Shown piece after piece: positions 30,073-41,716 of a stretch of DNA of 64,000 bases. The position numbers and the translations under genes are program-made. Within the stretch, counting starts at the first letter, position 1. Every line of letters begins with the position of its first letter. Below the pieces are notes generated by a model. It searched no databases and was not told where the DNA came from. It was given only the letters and a program-made list of their open reading frames with translations. The stretch is from Thioalkalivibrio thiocyanodenitrificans ARhD 1 (GTDB lineage: Bacteria > Pseudomonadota > Gammaproteobacteria > Ectothiorhodospirales > Ectothiorhodospiraceae), in the NCBI RefSeq assembly GCF_000378965.1, contig NZ_KB900536.1, positions 1,480,052 to 1,544,051 of the forward strand, given 5' to 3'.

Positions 30073-30858
30073 TCACTGCCCCGCCCGGGCGTCTTCGTCC
30101 CAGGCAACGGCGATGCCGTTGGTGTATCTCAGGTCCATCGTGCGGATGGGTACGTCCCGGTGGGCAGCCACCCGGGGGTAGACACGCAGCAGGCGCTCCA
30201 GGTGATCCGCACCCGTGTCACGGCCCATCAGGATCCGTGCCCCGCCCGCCAGATCGATGAGCCAGGCCTGGCGGGCATCCTCGCGGATCCCCTCCACCTG
30301 TATCCCCACATCCGCCAGACGCGCCTGGACAGCCAGGTAGCGGCGCATGAGCGTGCGCTGACGCCCCGGCCCGCCCTCAAGCGCGGGCAGCCCCCCGGGC
30401 AGACTGTCCGGGGGTGGCGTGAACACATCCCCGAAGCGGTTCACCAACTCTGTGTCGCCCCAGCGCGCCACCGGCACCTGTTCGGTCACCCGCACCACCA
30501 GGGTGTCCGGCCAGTTGCGACGTACGGAGACGCCGTAGACCCAGGGCAGTGTCCTGCCCGCATGCTCCACCGCGTTCAGATCCACACTGAAGAAACCGCC
30601 CGTCACATGAGGGGCAAGCACGTCCTCCAGTTCACGCCGGTCCAGATGGCGAAATTCACCTTCGATCAGGACTGCGCGCACGGGCAGAGTCCCCGGTTGC
30701 AGCGCCCAGGACATGCCGGCGGCCATGGCACCCAGCGTCACCACGAGCGCACCTGCCGCCGCCATTGCGCGCAGCATCCGGCGAAGGCGCAGCCCGCGCC
30801 ACCAGGGCGCGGCCGCCTGGTTGCCCTTGCGCCTTGCCATGGCATTCCGGTTCGCCAC
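30073..30858 (-). CDS. ftsQ: Cell division protein FtsQ
   Basis: 261 residues from GTG 30858 (one base after the ddl stop; GGGGAG upstream). An ATG at 30840 is the alternative. It has a short basic cytoplasmic part, one membrane helix (about 35-55), the POTRA domain (LPVRAVLIEGEFRHLDRREL) and the FtsQ beta domain with PWVYGVSVRRNWPDTLVVRV. It recruits FtsB/FtsL to the divisome. Confidence 0.93.
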   Translation of the reverse strand: MANRNAMARRKGNQAAAPWWRGLRLRRMLRAMAAAGALVVTLGAMAAGMSWALQPGTLPVRAVLIEGEFRHLDRRELEDVLAPHVTGGFFSVDLNAVEHAGRTLPWVYGVSVRRNWPDTLVVRVTEQVPVARWGDTELVNRFGDVFTPPPDSLPGGLPALEGGPGRQRTLMRRYLAVQARLADVGIQVEGIREDARQAWLIDLAGGARILMGRDTGADHLERLLRVYPRVAAHRDVPIRTMDLRYTNGIAVAWDEDARAGQ

Positions 30859-30859
30859 G

Positions 30860-31789
30860 TCATTGCCGCTCCCCGTTGTCCAGGGTCTGCGCGAGAATGC
30901 GCAGGACCAGGGCATCGAAGTCCATGCCCGCGGCCCGGGCCGCCATGGGCACCAGGCTGTGATCGGTCATCCCGGGCACGGTGTTCACTTCGATGAACCA
31001 GGGCACACCCACCCGGTCCACCATCAGGTCCACCCGGCCCCAGCCGGATGCGCCCACGGCCCGGAAGGCCTGCAGCGCCTGGTTGCCCAGGCGCCGTTCC
31101 TCGCTCTCCTCCAGGCCGCAGGGGCAGTGATAGCGGGTGGTGTCCGACTGGTACTTGGCGTCAAAGTCGTAGAACGCGCGGGGCGTCTCAAGCCGGATCA
31201 GCGGCAGCACCTCATCACCGAGGATCGCCGCGGTATACTCCTCGCCCGCCACCCATCGTTCCGCGAAGACGGCCCCGCCGCAGGCGACCGCCCGCAGGTA
31301 GGCCTCCGGCAACTGTTCCGCCGACTCCACCTTCGTCATGCCGATGCTCGAACCTTCGAGCACGGGTTTCACGATCAGGGGCAGGCCCAGTCCGGAGGCC
31401 ACGGCGGACCAGTCGCAATCCCCCTCCAGCACCTGGTAGTCCGGGGTGGGCAGTCCGGCGCCCCGCCACAGGCGTTTGGTGACCAGCTTCTCCATGCCGA
31501 TGGCGGAACCCAGCACGCCGCTGCCCGTGTAGGGCAGCTCGATCAGATCCAGCGCACCCTGGATCACGCCGTCCTCCCCGCCCCGCCCATGCAGCATGAT
31601 GAAGGCCCGATCGAACCCGCCCTGCCGAAGCACCGCGATCACGTCGCGGCCCGTATCGACGCCGTGCGCATCCACCCCTGAACGCTGAAGGGCCTCAAGC
31701 ACCGCCCATCCGCTGATGAGCGAGATCTCCCGCTCCGCGGACCAGCCGCCCATGAGCACCGCCACCTTGCCGAACTCGCCGGGATTCAC
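30860..31789 (-). CDS. ddl: D-alanine--D-alanine ligase
   Basis: 309 residues, DdlB type. The N-terminal motif is KVAVLMGGWSAEREISLISG. The ATP-grasp core has IVKPVLEGSSIGMTKVES and RVDLMVDRVGVPWFIEVNTV. It joins two D-Ala for the muropeptide stem. 4-bp overlap with murB; one base before ftsQ. Confidence 0.96.
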   Translation of the reverse strand: MNPGEFGKVAVLMGGWSAEREISLISGWAVLEALQRSGVDAHGVDTGRDVIAVLRQGGFDRAFIMLHGRGGEDGVIQGALDLIELPYTGSGVLGSAIGMEKLVTKRLWRGAGLPTPDYQVLEGDCDWSAVASGLGLPLIVKPVLEGSSIGMTKVESAEQLPEAYLRAVACGGAVFAERWVAGEEYTAAILGDEVLPLIRLETPRAFYDFDAKYQSDTTRYHCPCGLEESEERRLGNQALQAFRAVGASGWGRVDLMVDRVGVPWFIEVNTVPGMTDHSLVPMAARAAGMDFDALVLRILAQTLDNGERQ

Positions 31790-32703
31790 GACGCATCCTC
31801 CCCGGGGGCGGATTCGCCCACGATGCGCACCTCGGTCTCGAGCCTCACACCGAAACGGTCCTCTACCCGGGTCTGGACGTGCCGGATGAGGGCCTCCAGG
31901 TCAGCCGCCGTGGCATGTCCGGTGTTGATAATGAAATTGGCGTGCTTGTCCGAGACCTGTGCGCCACCCACGGCACACCCCTTGAGACCGGCCGCTTCCA
32001 CCAGCCGCCCTGCATGATCGCCGGGCGGATTGCGGAACACGGAACCGCAACTGGCCACGCCGGTAGGCTGTGTCTCGGCCCGCTGGGCCAGCAGTTCACG
32101 GATGCGCGCGCGTCCCGCCGTCCCGTCACCCGGCTCAAGCTTGAGGGTCGCGGCCACGAACCATTCCTCCACCGGCGTGATCACACTGCGGTAACCCACT
32201 TCGTATTCCCCGGCCTCGCGCAGATGGCGGCGCCCGGTGCGTTCCATGGTTTCCACGGTCTCCACGCAGGACCAGGTTTCGCCCCCCCACGCGCCCGCAT
32301 TCATGGCCAGTGCGCCGCCCATGGTGCCCGGAATCCCCGCCAGGAATTCGGCGCCGGTCAGGTCGCTGTCGGCACAGAAGCGGGCTACCTTGGCGCAGGC
32401 CACGCCGGCCTCGGCGCGAACCCGGTTTCCGGGCAGGCGTTCCAGCCCATCGAGCGCACCGGACAGGGCGATCACCGTGCCCCGCAGTCCGCCGTCGCGC
32501 ACCAGCAGGTTGCTCCCGAGGCCGAGCCACAGCAGGGGTTCCCCCCTGGGCAGCGTGGACAGGAACAGGGCCAGGTCGTCCATGTCCGCGGGCCGGTACA
32601 GGCGCTCGGCCGGGCCGCCCACCCGCCAGGAGTTGTAGCGGGCGAGGGGCTCGTTCTCGCGCAGTTCGCCCCGCAGGGCTTGCAGGTTCTCGGCGGTCAT
32701 CAT
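31786..32703 (-). CDS. murB: UDP-N-acetylenolpyruvoylglucosamine reductase MurB
   Basis: 305 residues, type II MurB. FAD-binding PCMH fold: [56 protein letters not shown]. The catalytic Ser lies in [20 protein letters not shown]. It reduces UDP-GlcNAc-enolpyruvate to UDP-MurNAc with NADPH. 4-bp overlaps on both sides. Confidence 0.96.
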   Translation of the reverse strand: MMTAENLQALRGELRENEPLARYNSWRVGGPAERLYRPADMDDLALFLSTLPRGEPLLWLGLGSNLLVRDGGLRGTVIALSGALDGLERLPGNRVRAEAGVACAKVARFCADSDLTGAEFLAGIPGTMGGALAMNAGAWGGETWSCVETVETMERTGRRHLREAGEYEVGYRSVITPVEEWFVAATLKLEPGDGTAGRARIRELLAQRAETQPTGVASCGSVFRNPPGDHAGRLVEAAGLKGCAVGGAQVSDKHANFIINTGHATAADLEALIRHVQTRVEDRFGVRLETEVRIVGESAPGEDAS

Positions 32704-34142
32704 GGATGTTCCTCCCCGGATGCGGCGGCGAGGGCCACGGGCAGCGAGGCGGCAAGGGCGCCCACGTTCCCGGCCCCCTGGGTGAGCAGCACGTCCCCGT
32801 CGCGAAGGACCCCCTGCAGGGTCTCCACAAAACGATCGGGAGACTCCACGAATACCGGATTCACGCGTCCGCGGGCCCGGATGGCGCGGGCCAGGGTGCG
32901 GCCGTCAGCCCCGTGGATGGGCGCTTCACCGGCGGCATACACGTCCAGCAGCACCAGCACCTCCGGTTCGGACAGCACTTCCGCGAAGTCCTCGAACAGA
33001 TCCCGGGTACGGGTGTAGCGGTGGGGTTGAAAGGCCAGCACGAGGCGCCGGCCGGGCCAGGCGTCCCGGGCGGCGGCCAGGGTCGCGGCAATCTCCGTGG
33101 GGTGGTGGCCGTAGTCATCCACCAGGGTCACCGTCCCCGAAGGAGTCAGGATGTCCCCGTAGACCTGGAAGCGACGCCCGATGCCCTGGAACCTGTCCAG
33201 GCCGCGCTGGATGGCGTCGTCACTCACCCCCAGTTCGTGCGCTACGGCCACCGCGGCCAGGGCGTTGAGGACGTTATGCCGTCCGGGCATATTCAGCGCC
33301 ACGGCCAGCGGGTGATCACGGCCGGGTAACGTGATGTCGAACCGGGTGCGGGTGCCGTCGGCGCGCAGATGGCTCGCGGCCACGTCGGCGGCCACATCGA
33401 TGCCGTAGGTAAGCGTCGGCCGCCCGACCTCTGCCAACATGTCCGCCAGGTGCCGGTCATTGATGCAGAGCACCGCCAGTCCGTAGAACGGCAGGTGATG
33501 CAGGAACTCCAGAAAGGTGGCCCGCAGTCTGTCGAAATCCCCCTGATAGGTGGCGAGATGATCCGCGTCGATGTTGGTGACCACGGCGATCATAGGCTGC
33601 AGATGAAGGAACGAGGCATCGCTCTCGTCCGCCTCCGCCACCAGATAGGCCCCCTGGCCCAGGCGGGAGTGGCTGGCGGTGCTGTTCAGCCGGCCGCCGA
33701 TCACAAAGGTCGGGTCCAGACCCCCCTCGGCCAGCAGGCTTGCCACCAGGCTGGTGGTGGTGGTCTTGCCATGGGTGCCGGCCACGGCGATGCCGTGCCG
33801 GAAACGCATGAGCTCGGCCAGCATTTCCGCGCGGCGAACCACCGGGATGCGCGCCTCCCTGGCGGCCAGCAGTTCCGGATTCCCCGGCTCGATGGCGCTG
33901 GAGATCACCAGCACGTCCGCGTTGCGCACATGCGCTGCATCGTGACCCCGGTGGACAGCCACGCCCAGACCCTCCAGGCGCCGCGTCATGGCATTCTCGG
34001 CCATGTCCGAACCGCTCACCCGGTAACCGAGATTGGCCAACACCTCGGCGATGCCGCCCATGCCGGAGCCGCCGATGCCCACGAAATGGATGCGCCGGAT
34101 GCGGCGCATGGGCAGGGCGGCGCTTGCGGGAGGCGCGCTCAT
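32700..34142 (-). CDS. murC: UDP-N-acetylmuramate--L-alanine ligase MurC
   Basis: 480 residues. It begins near [20 protein letters not shown] (UDP-binding). ATP loop [21 protein letters not shown]-terminal [20 protein letters not shown] and [15 protein letters not shown]. It adds L-Ala to UDP-MurNAc. Start 34142 overlaps the murG stop by 4 bp; the longer open frame into murG is not coding. Confidence 0.96.
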   Translation of the reverse strand: MSAPPASAALPMRRIRRIHFVGIGGSGMGGIAEVLANLGYRVSGSDMAENAMTRRLEGLGVAVHRGHDAAHVRNADVLVISSAIEPGNPELLAAREARIPVVRRAEMLAELMRFRHGIAVAGTHGKTTTTSLVASLLAEGGLDPTFVIGGRLNSTASHSRLGQGAYLVAEADESDASFLHLQPMIAVVTNIDADHLATYQGDFDRLRATFLEFLHHLPFYGLAVLCINDRHLADMLAEVGRPTLTYGIDVAADVAASHLRADGTRTRFDITLPGRDHPLAVALNMPGRHNVLNALAAVAVAHELGVSDDAIQRGLDRFQGIGRRFQVYGDILTPSGTVTLVDDYGHHPTEIAATLAAARDAWPGRRLVLAFQPHRYTRTRDLFEDFAEVLSEPEVLVLLDVYAAGEAPIHGADGRTLARAIRARGRVNPVFVESPDRFVETLQGVLRDGDVLLTQGAGNVGALAASLPVALAAASGEEHP

Positions 34143-35224
34143 GGCCTGCCTCCCGGTATCAGATCGAGACAGTGACCGGCCACCACCCGGGTGGCATCGG
34201 GCGTGGCCAGCGAACGGGCCGCCTGCGCCATGGCGAGGGCGCGCGTACGATCCATGCGCGAGAGCTCGGCGGCCAGGCGCTGCGCATCCAGTTCGGCGGG
34301 GGGGATCAGCACCGCCGCATCGGCCCGGGTGAGAAAACGGGCGTTCACGGTCTGGTGGTCGTCCACCGCGTGGGGATAGGGCACCAGAATGGCACCCACT
34401 CCCGCGGCGGCCAGCTCCGCGACGGTCAGGGCACCGGCGCGGCAGACCACCAGGTCGGCCCAGGCGTACGCGGCGCCCATGTCCTCGATGAAGGCCGTGA
34501 TCTCCGCCCGCACACCCGCATTGCCGTAGGCCTGCGTGGCCTGCTCGAGGGTGCGCTCCCCCGTCTGGTGGCGCACCAGGGGACGGGCCTCCACCGGCAG
34601 GCGGGCCAACGCGGCGGGCACCGTCTCGTTCAGGGCAAGGGCCCCCAGACTGCCCCCCAGCACCAGTAACCGCAGGGGGCCCCGGCGTCCCTGGAAGCGC
34701 TGGTCCGGCAACGGCAACCCGGCAATCTCCCCGCGCACCGGATTGCCGGTGTGGAGGGCCCCGACCTTCTCCGGAAAGGTGCCCGGGAAGGCTTCCAGCA
34801 CCCGATCGGCGACACGCGCAAGCCAGCGGTTGGTCAGGCCCGCCACGGCGTTCTGCTCGTGGATCACCAGTGGTATGTTCAGGGCCGAGGCCACCAGGCC
34901 GCCGGGGCCCGAGGCGAAACCGCCCATGCCCAGTACCAGCCGGGGTTTCACGCGCATCATCAGCAGCAGGGCAGCCCACAGGGCAATGCCCAGGCGCCAC
35001 GGCGCCAGCAGCCAGTTGACCAGCCCCTTGCCGCGCAGCCCGACCATGGGCAACGTGTGCAGCACCATACCCGCCGCCGGCACGACCCTGGCCTCCAGCC
35101 CCCTCGCCGTACCCAGCCACTGCACCTCTTCACCTCCGCCGCGCAGGTGTTCGGCCACCGCAAGACCCGGGAACACATGCCCCCCGGTGCCGCCGGCCAT
35201 GACCAGGATGGGACGCCCGCTCAT
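34139..35224 (-). CDS. murG: Lipid II synthase MurG
   Basis: 361 residues, GT28. First G-loop [20 protein letters not shown]; second half has [17 protein letters not shown] and the donor-binding [20 protein letters not shown]. It transfers GlcNAc to lipid I at the inner face of the membrane. Start 35224 overlaps the ftsW stop by 4 bp. Confidence 0.97.
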   Translation of the reverse strand: MSGRPILVMAGGTGGHVFPGLAVAEHLRGGGEEVQWLGTARGLEARVVPAAGMVLHTLPMVGLRGKGLVNWLLAPWRLGIALWAALLLMMRVKPRLVLGMGGFASGPGGLVASALNIPLVIHEQNAVAGLTNRWLARVADRVLEAFPGTFPEKVGALHTGNPVRGEIAGLPLPDQRFQGRRGPLRLLVLGGSLGALALNETVPAALARLPVEARPLVRHQTGERTLEQATQAYGNAGVRAEITAFIEDMGAAYAWADLVVCRAGALTVAELAAAGVGAILVPYPHAVDDHQTVNARFLTRADAAVLIPPAELDAQRLAAELSRMDRTRALAMAQAARSLATPDATRVVAGHCLDLIPGGRP

Positions 35225-36426
35225 GACGCCCGCCTCCCGCGCAGCACCCGGCTGCCCCGCAGCGCCCTGCTCTCCACGGTCTCCCGATGCACGCGCAGCA
35301 GCAGGCCCACGGCGGCGCAACTGACCAGCATGGAGCTGCCGCCATAGCTCATGAAGGGCAGGGTCAGCCCCTTGGTGGGCAACAGGCCCATGTTCACGGC
35401 CATGTTCACGAAGGCCTGCAGGCCGATCCACACGCCAACCCCGTAAGCCGCGTAGGCCCCGAAGGTCTGTCCGGCCGTTTCGGCGGCTCGGGCAATCGCG
35501 AAGCTGCGCCACAGGAACCCGCCGAACAGCAGAATCACCACGGCAATGCCGGCCAGCCCCAGTTCCTCGGCCAGAACGGCGAACAGGAAATCGTTGTGGG
35601 CTTCGGGCAGGTAGAACAGTTTCTGCACACTGGCCCCCAACCCGGCGCCCAGCCAGGAGCCGCTGCCGATGGCGATCAGCGACTGGGTCAATTGAAAGCC
35701 GCTGTTGAAGGGATCCGTCCAGGGATCCACGAAGGCGGTCAGACGTGCCATGCGATAGGGAGTGGTGACCGCCAGGGCAACCAGCGCACCCGCCACGGTG
35801 CCCAGCAGCAGGCCGAACTGCCAGAGCCGGGCGCCGCCCAGGAAAAGCAGCGTGAGACCGATGGCCATCAGCACCACGGCGGCGCCGAAGTCAGGCTGCA
35901 TCAGCAGCAGCACCGCCACCAGGGAAAGCACCACCATGGGGCGCAGGAACCCGGAGAACCGTTCCCGCACCGCACGGGCGTGGCGGCACAGATAGCCCGC
36001 CATGTACAGGGTGATGAGCAGCTTCACCACCTCGGAAACCTGCAGATTGAACAGGCCCAGGCTGAGCCAGCGGGTGGATCCGTTGACCGTGACGCCCACC
36101 CCCGGAATCAGCAGCAACCCAAGCAGCAGGAAGGCGAGCACCAGCAGGAGTGCCGTGGCCGCAGCCCAGTAGGCAAGGCGAATCCGGTACATCGCGGCTG
36201 CGGCCAGCAGGCCAAGGATCACGTACACGGTCTGGCGATAGAGGTAGTGGAAGGGATCACCCAGATTGCGCTCCGCGATGCCCACGGACGCCGAACCCAC
36301 CATCACCAGCCCCAGCCCCAGCAGCGCCGCCACGCACACCACCAGAGTCGGGTCGAGACGCTGCGCCAGTTGCACCCGCAGCTGCTGGCCGGCGTCACGG
36401 GTGGCCTGAAGATCCGCGGCGCTCAC
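35221..36426 (-). CDS. ftsW: Septal peptidoglycan polymerase FtsW (SEDS)
   Basis: 401 residues with about ten membrane helices. SEDS signatures are GVGVTVNGSTRWLSLGLFNL, QPDFGAAVVLMAIGLTLLFL and, near the end, GLTLPFMSYGGSSMLVSCAA. It polymerises lipid II at the septum with FtsI. 4-bp overlaps with murD and murG. Confidence 0.96.
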   Translation of the reverse strand: MSAADLQATRDAGQQLRVQLAQRLDPTLVVCVAALLGLGLVMVGSASVGIAERNLGDPFHYLYRQTVYVILGLLAAAAMYRIRLAYWAAATALLLVLAFLLLGLLLIPGVGVTVNGSTRWLSLGLFNLQVSEVVKLLITLYMAGYLCRHARAVRERFSGFLRPMVVLSLVAVLLLMQPDFGAAVVLMAIGLTLLFLGGARLWQFGLLLGTVAGALVALAVTTPYRMARLTAFVDPWTDPFNSGFQLTQSLIAIGSGSWLGAGLGASVQKLFYLPEAHNDFLFAVLAEELGLAGIAVVILLFGGFLWRSFAIARAAETAGQTFGAYAAYGVGVWIGLQAFVNMAVNMGLLPTKGLTLPFMSYGGSSMLVSCAAVGLLLRVHRETVESRALRGSRVLRGRRAS

Positions 36427-37751
36427 GGGGCCAGCTCCCGCACCGCGGCCATGTAGGCCTCGCCCCGGTGCATGAAGTTTTCGAACATGTCGAGACTTGC
36501 GCAGGCCGGCGAGAGCAGCACGCTGTCACCGGCGCGGGCGAGTCGTGCCGCCTCGGCCACAGCCGCGGGCATGTCCGCGGCCGTCACCACGGGCACCGCA
36601 TCCCCGATGGCCGCGGCCATGGCCGGCGCATCCTCGCCGAGCAGCACGACGGCACGGGCCCGGCCGGCAAGGGCATCACGAAGCGGCGCGAAGTCCTGCC
36701 CCTTGCCCTGCCCGCCCGCGATCAGCACCAGGGGGCCGGAGAATCCGGCCAGGGCGGCCAGCGTCGCGCCCAGGTTGGTGCCCTTGGAATCGTTGTACCA
36801 GGATACGCCGTGAATGCGGGCGACCCACTGGCAGCGATGCGGCAGTCCCTGGAAGCTCATGAGCGCCTCGACCATGGCGGGGCGCGGCAGGCCAACGGCC
36901 TCCCCCAGAGCCAGCGCGGCCAGGGCATTGGCGGTGTTGTGGCGTCCGGGGATGCGCAGCCGGGATTCCGCGATCCAGGGGATCTCCCCGCAGGCCAGCC
37001 AGATCTCACCATCGCGCGTCACCAGCCCCCATTGCCCGGGTGCCGGCTCGTCCAGGCCAAAGCTCACGCGGCGCTCGCCGCCGGACATGGCAGCCACCCT
37101 CGCGTCGTCCCGGTTGATCACCGCCGTGGCTGCCCGGGACAGGATCCGGGCCTTGGCGGCCGCGTAACCTTCCAGGTCCCCGTAACGGTCCAGATGATCC
37201 GCCGACACATTGAGCACCGCCGCCGCCGCCGGTGCCAGGCTTTCGGTGGTTTCCAGCTGGAAGCTGGACAGCTCCAGCACGTAGAGGGCGGGTTCCGGCT
37301 CGGTGATCAGGTCCAGTGCGGGGGTGCCGATGTTGCCGCCCACGCCCACGCGGATTCCAGCGGCGCGGGCCATTTCCCCCACCAGGGCCGTCACCGTGCT
37401 CTTGCCGTTGGAACCGGTGATGGCCACCACCGGAGCGGTGGCGGTGCGCGCAAACAGCTCGATGTCACCCAGGATCTCGGCACCCGCCGCCCGGGCCGCC
37501 GCGACGGCCGGCTCACGCACGCTCACCCCGGGGCTCACCACCAGGCGCCGCGCAGCGGTGAAGACGCCGGCATCAAAGGGGCCGGCATGCACGGCAATCC
37601 CGGGGGCAAGGCGTGTCAGTTCCTCGCGTCCGGGCGGCTGCGCGCGGCTGTCCGCCACGCGGAAGGACTCGCCGCGCGCCAGCAGGTGGCGCGCTACCGA
37701 GAGTCCCGTTGTGCCCAGTCCCACGATCAATGTCTCATCCGTCCCGCTCAT
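36423..37751 (-). CDS. murD: UDP-N-acetylmuramoylalanine--D-glutamate ligase MurD
   Basis: 442 residues. UDP-binding LIVGLGTTGLSVARHLLARG; ATP loop AITGSNGKSTVTALVGEMAR; WYNDSKGTNLGATLAALAGF; C-terminal LLSPACASLDMFENFMHRGE. It adds D-Glu. Start 37751 is 20 bases after mraY. Confidence 0.96.
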   Translation of the reverse strand: MSGTDETLIVGLGTTGLSVARHLLARGESFRVADSRAQPPGREELTRLAPGIAVHAGPFDAGVFTAARRLVVSPGVSVREPAVAAARAAGAEILGDIELFARTATAPVVAITGSNGKSTVTALVGEMARAAGIRVGVGGNIGTPALDLITEPEPALYVLELSSFQLETTESLAPAAAAVLNVSADHLDRYGDLEGYAAAKARILSRAATAVINRDDARVAAMSGGERRVSFGLDEPAPGQWGLVTRDGEIWLACGEIPWIAESRLRIPGRHNTANALAALALGEAVGLPRPAMVEALMSFQGLPHRCQWVARIHGVSWYNDSKGTNLGATLAALAGFSGPLVLIAGGQGKGQDFAPLRDALAGRARAVVLLGEDAPAMAAAIGDAVPVVTAADMPAAVAEAARLARAGDSVLLSPACASLDMFENFMHRGEAYMAAVRELAP

Positions 37752-37771
37752 GCAATGAAGAAGTCCTGCGC

Positions 37772-38834
<1,063 letters not shown>

Positions 38835-38854
<20 letters not shown>

Positions 38855-40214
38855 GGGCATCCCCCCCGGCGTTATGGTTGTTGTGGTGATGCCCTGCCTG
38901 CAGGGCCTGGACCACCCGCTCCATGCGCTGGCTGCGCGAACCCTTGACCAGCACGGTCATGTCCGGGTGCAGCGCGGGGCCCAACGCGCCGATGAGCGAT
39001 GCGCAATCCTCGAAATGCCGCCCGCCCTCACCGAAGGCCTGCACGGCCTGCACACTCAGAGGCCCGGTGGCCAGGAACCGCTCGATGCCAAGCTCCCTTG
39101 CCCGGCGTCCGACTTGCGCATGCAACGCACCGGCCTCGTCGCCCAGTTCCCCCATGTCCCCGAGCACCACGCAACGCTCCCCCGGACAGGTCGCCAGGAC
39201 GTCCAGGGCCGCCAGGGTCGAGGCGGGATTGGCGTTGTAGCTGTCGTCCAGCAGCCGGGCGCCGTTCAGACCCGGCAACGGCGTGAGACGGCCGCTGACC
39301 GGATGCACCCGGGCAAGTCCGCCGAGGATGGCATCCACGGGGATTTCCGCCGCCAGGGAGGCGGCCGCGGCGGCCAGGGCGTTCATGGCGTTGTGGCGCC
39401 CGGCGAATGCCAGCGAAAGATGCCGCTCCTCGCCGGCCAGCCGGAGGGACAACCGGTTCGGGACCTCCCAGACACCGCTCACGTCCGCGGGGCGCTCGAG
39501 TCCGAAGGTGATGATGCGGCGCCCCCGGTTGAGTGTCCGCCAGTAGTCCGCGTAGGCGTCGTCGGCGTTGATCACCGCCACGCCGTCCGCGCGCAGCCCC
39601 TGGAAGATCTCGCCCTTGGCACGGGCCACGCCCTCGATACTGCCGAACCCCTCCAGGTGCGCGGGGCCCGCGTTGGTGATCAACGCGACGTCAGGGCACG
39701 CCAGGGCGGTAAGACAGGCGATCTCCCCGGCGTGATTGGCGCCCATCTCCACCACCGCGAGGCGGTGGTGCCGGCTCATCTGCAGCAGGGTGAGGGGCAC
39801 ACCGATATCGTTGTTGAGATTGCCCCGGGTCGCCAGCACGGGGCCGCTCTCGCGGGCAATGGCCGCCAGCATCTCCTTGACCGTGGTCTTGCCGTTGCTG
39901 CCGGTCAGGGCGATCACCTTCGCCGGCATCTGTGCCCGCCAGGCCTGCGCCAGCCGTCCCAGGGCGAGACGTGTATCGTCCACGACGACCTGCCCCAGGC
40001 GCGTGGGCAGGGCACGATTGACCATGACCCCGGCCGCGGGCAGGGCATCGTCCACGAAGGCATGCCCGTCATGGCGCTCCCCGGACAGGGCCACGAACAA
40101 CTGCCCATGGCGCAGGCTCCGGGTATCGGTGCTCACGCCCTCCGCGATGGCATCCGGACCCTCCACGTATCCGCCCACCATGCGGGCGATCTCCGACAAG
40201 GCGAGGATCATCAT
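38835..40214 (-). CDS. murF: UDP-MurNAc-tripeptide--D-Ala-D-Ala ligase MurF
   Basis: 459 residues. [20 protein letters not shown] near the start; ATP loop [60 protein letters not shown]. It completes the UDP-MurNAc-pentapeptide. Start at 40214 forms an ATGA overlap with murE. Confidence 0.96.
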
Positions 40215-41716
40215 GTGCAATCCTCCGTGAGGCTTCGTGCCAGGCCGCGATCGCTGTACGGGCGCTGCTCATCGCCGACGATCTGCACGGTCTCGTGGCC
40301 CTTGCCGGCCAGCAGCACCACGTCCCCGGGCGCGGCCCCGCGCCAGGCCAGTTCCACGGCCAAGCGGCGATCCGGTTCCAGGTGCGCCCGCTCCGGATGT
40401 TTGAAACCGGCCATCACCTGCCGGGCGATCTCCTCGGGGTCCTCATGGCGGGGGTTGTCGCTGGTCACCACCACGTGATCCGCGTACTGCTCGGCGGCCC
40501 GGGCCATCAGGGGGCGCTTGCCCGGATCCCGGTCGCCGCCACAGCCGAACACGCACCAGAGGCGCCCCTGGCAATGAGCCCGCAACGCATGGAGCACATG
40601 GGCCAGGGCGGCCGGGGTATGCGCGTAATCCACCACCAGGCTGGCGCCGGAGGCCCCGGCAAAGCGCTCCATGCGGCCCGGCACCGTGCGCACCCCGGAC
40701 AGTCGCTCCAGGGCCTCGGACAGATTCAGACCCAGTTGCAGCAGGGTGGCCAGGGCCCCCAGCAGGTTGTGCACGTTGAAATCACCCAGCAGGCCGGCCT
40801 CCAGCCGGCCGTCACCCCACGGGGTATGCACGTGAAATGACAGGCCTTCGGCCCGGAAGCGCACGTCCGATGCTTGCACGCAATCCTGCCCGGGTACCGC
40901 CCCGCCCGTGCCGTAACCCAGGATCGACACGCGCTCCGCCAGGCGGTCCGCCAGCCGGCGGCCGAAGGCGTCGTCGGTATTGAGGATGGCGGTGCCCAGC
41001 CCGGGCCACTCGAACAGCCGGGCCTTCGCCTCGGCGTAGGCGGCCTCGTCGGCGTGGTAGTCCAGATGATCCCGGCTCAGGTTGGTCAGTACGGCGAGGT
41101 CCAGGGCCACGCCGTTGATACGCCCCTGCACCAGGGCGTGGGAGGAGACCTCCATGACCGTGTGGCGTACTCCCCGGCCATGCAGATCCGCGAGGCAACG
41201 GTGCAGGGAAACCGCGTCCGGGGTCGTGTGTCCGGTGTCGGACAGTGCGCCGTAGACACCGGCGCCCAGGGTACCGATCACGCCGCAGCGTCCGGGCTCC
41301 CGGTCAAGGGCCTGCGCCAGAAACTGGGTGACCGAGGTCTTGCCGTCGGTGCCCGTGACACCCACCAGCTTCATGGCCCGGGACGGGTGGTCGAAGAAAC
41401 GGTCCGCCATTTCGCCCAGGCGCCAGGAGAGCTCCGGCATCGCCACGCAGGGCACGGGCAGGCGGTGGGGCGGAGCGACGCCAGGGGCCGGTTCCCAGAC
41501 CACCGCGGCGGCGCCACGTTCCAGCGCCGCGTTCACATGGGCCAGCCCGTGGCTGCGGTGACCGGCCAGGGCAAAAAATGCGGCGCCGGGCTGGGCCCGG
41601 CGACTGTCGATGCAGAGGTCGGTGATCTGGGTGTCCTGCCCCGGCGGCACCGGGGCCAGCCCCTCGAGCAGGGCGGCCAGATTCCAATGTGACCGGGGAG
41701 ACAGGGCTGCCATCAT
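40211..41716 (-). CDS. murE: UDP-MurNAc-L-Ala-D-Glu--meso-diaminopimelate ligase MurE
   Basis: 501 residues. ATP loop GVTGTDGKTSVTQFLAQALD; central VLTNLSRDHLDYH. The DNPR motif (VVTSDNPRHEDPEEI) marks the meso-diaminopimelate-adding type rather than the Lys type. 4-bp overlaps with ftsI and murF. Confidence 0.96.
   Translation of the reverse strand: MMAALSPRSHWNLAALLEGLAPVPPGQDTQITDLCIDSRRAQPGAAFFALAGHRSHGLAHVNAALERGAAAVVWEPAPGVAPPHRLPVPCVAMPELSWRLGEMADRFFDHPSRAMKLVGVTGTDGKTSVTQFLAQALDREPGRCGVIGTLGAGVYGALSDTGHTTPDAVSLHRCLADLHGRGVRHTVMEVSSHALVQGRINGVALDLAVLTNLSRDHLDYHADEAAYAEAKARLFEWPGLGTAILNTDDAFGRRLADRLAERVSILGYGTGGAVPGQDCVQASDVRFRAEGLSFHVHTPWGDGRLEAGLLGDFNVHNLLGALATLLQLGLNLSEALERLSGVRTVPGRMERFAGASGASLVVDYAHTPAALAHVLHALRAHCQGRLWCVFGCGGDRDPGKRPLMARAAEQYADHVVVTSDNPRHEDPEEIARQVMAGFKHPERAHLEPDRRLAVELAWRGAAPGDVVLLAGKGHETVQIVGDEQRPYSDRGLARSLTEDCT

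Noticed and set aside
29362-30996. Long plus-strand frame opposite ftsA and ftsQ
   Set aside because: His/Gln/Gly-rich shadow translation of well-supported minus-strand genes.
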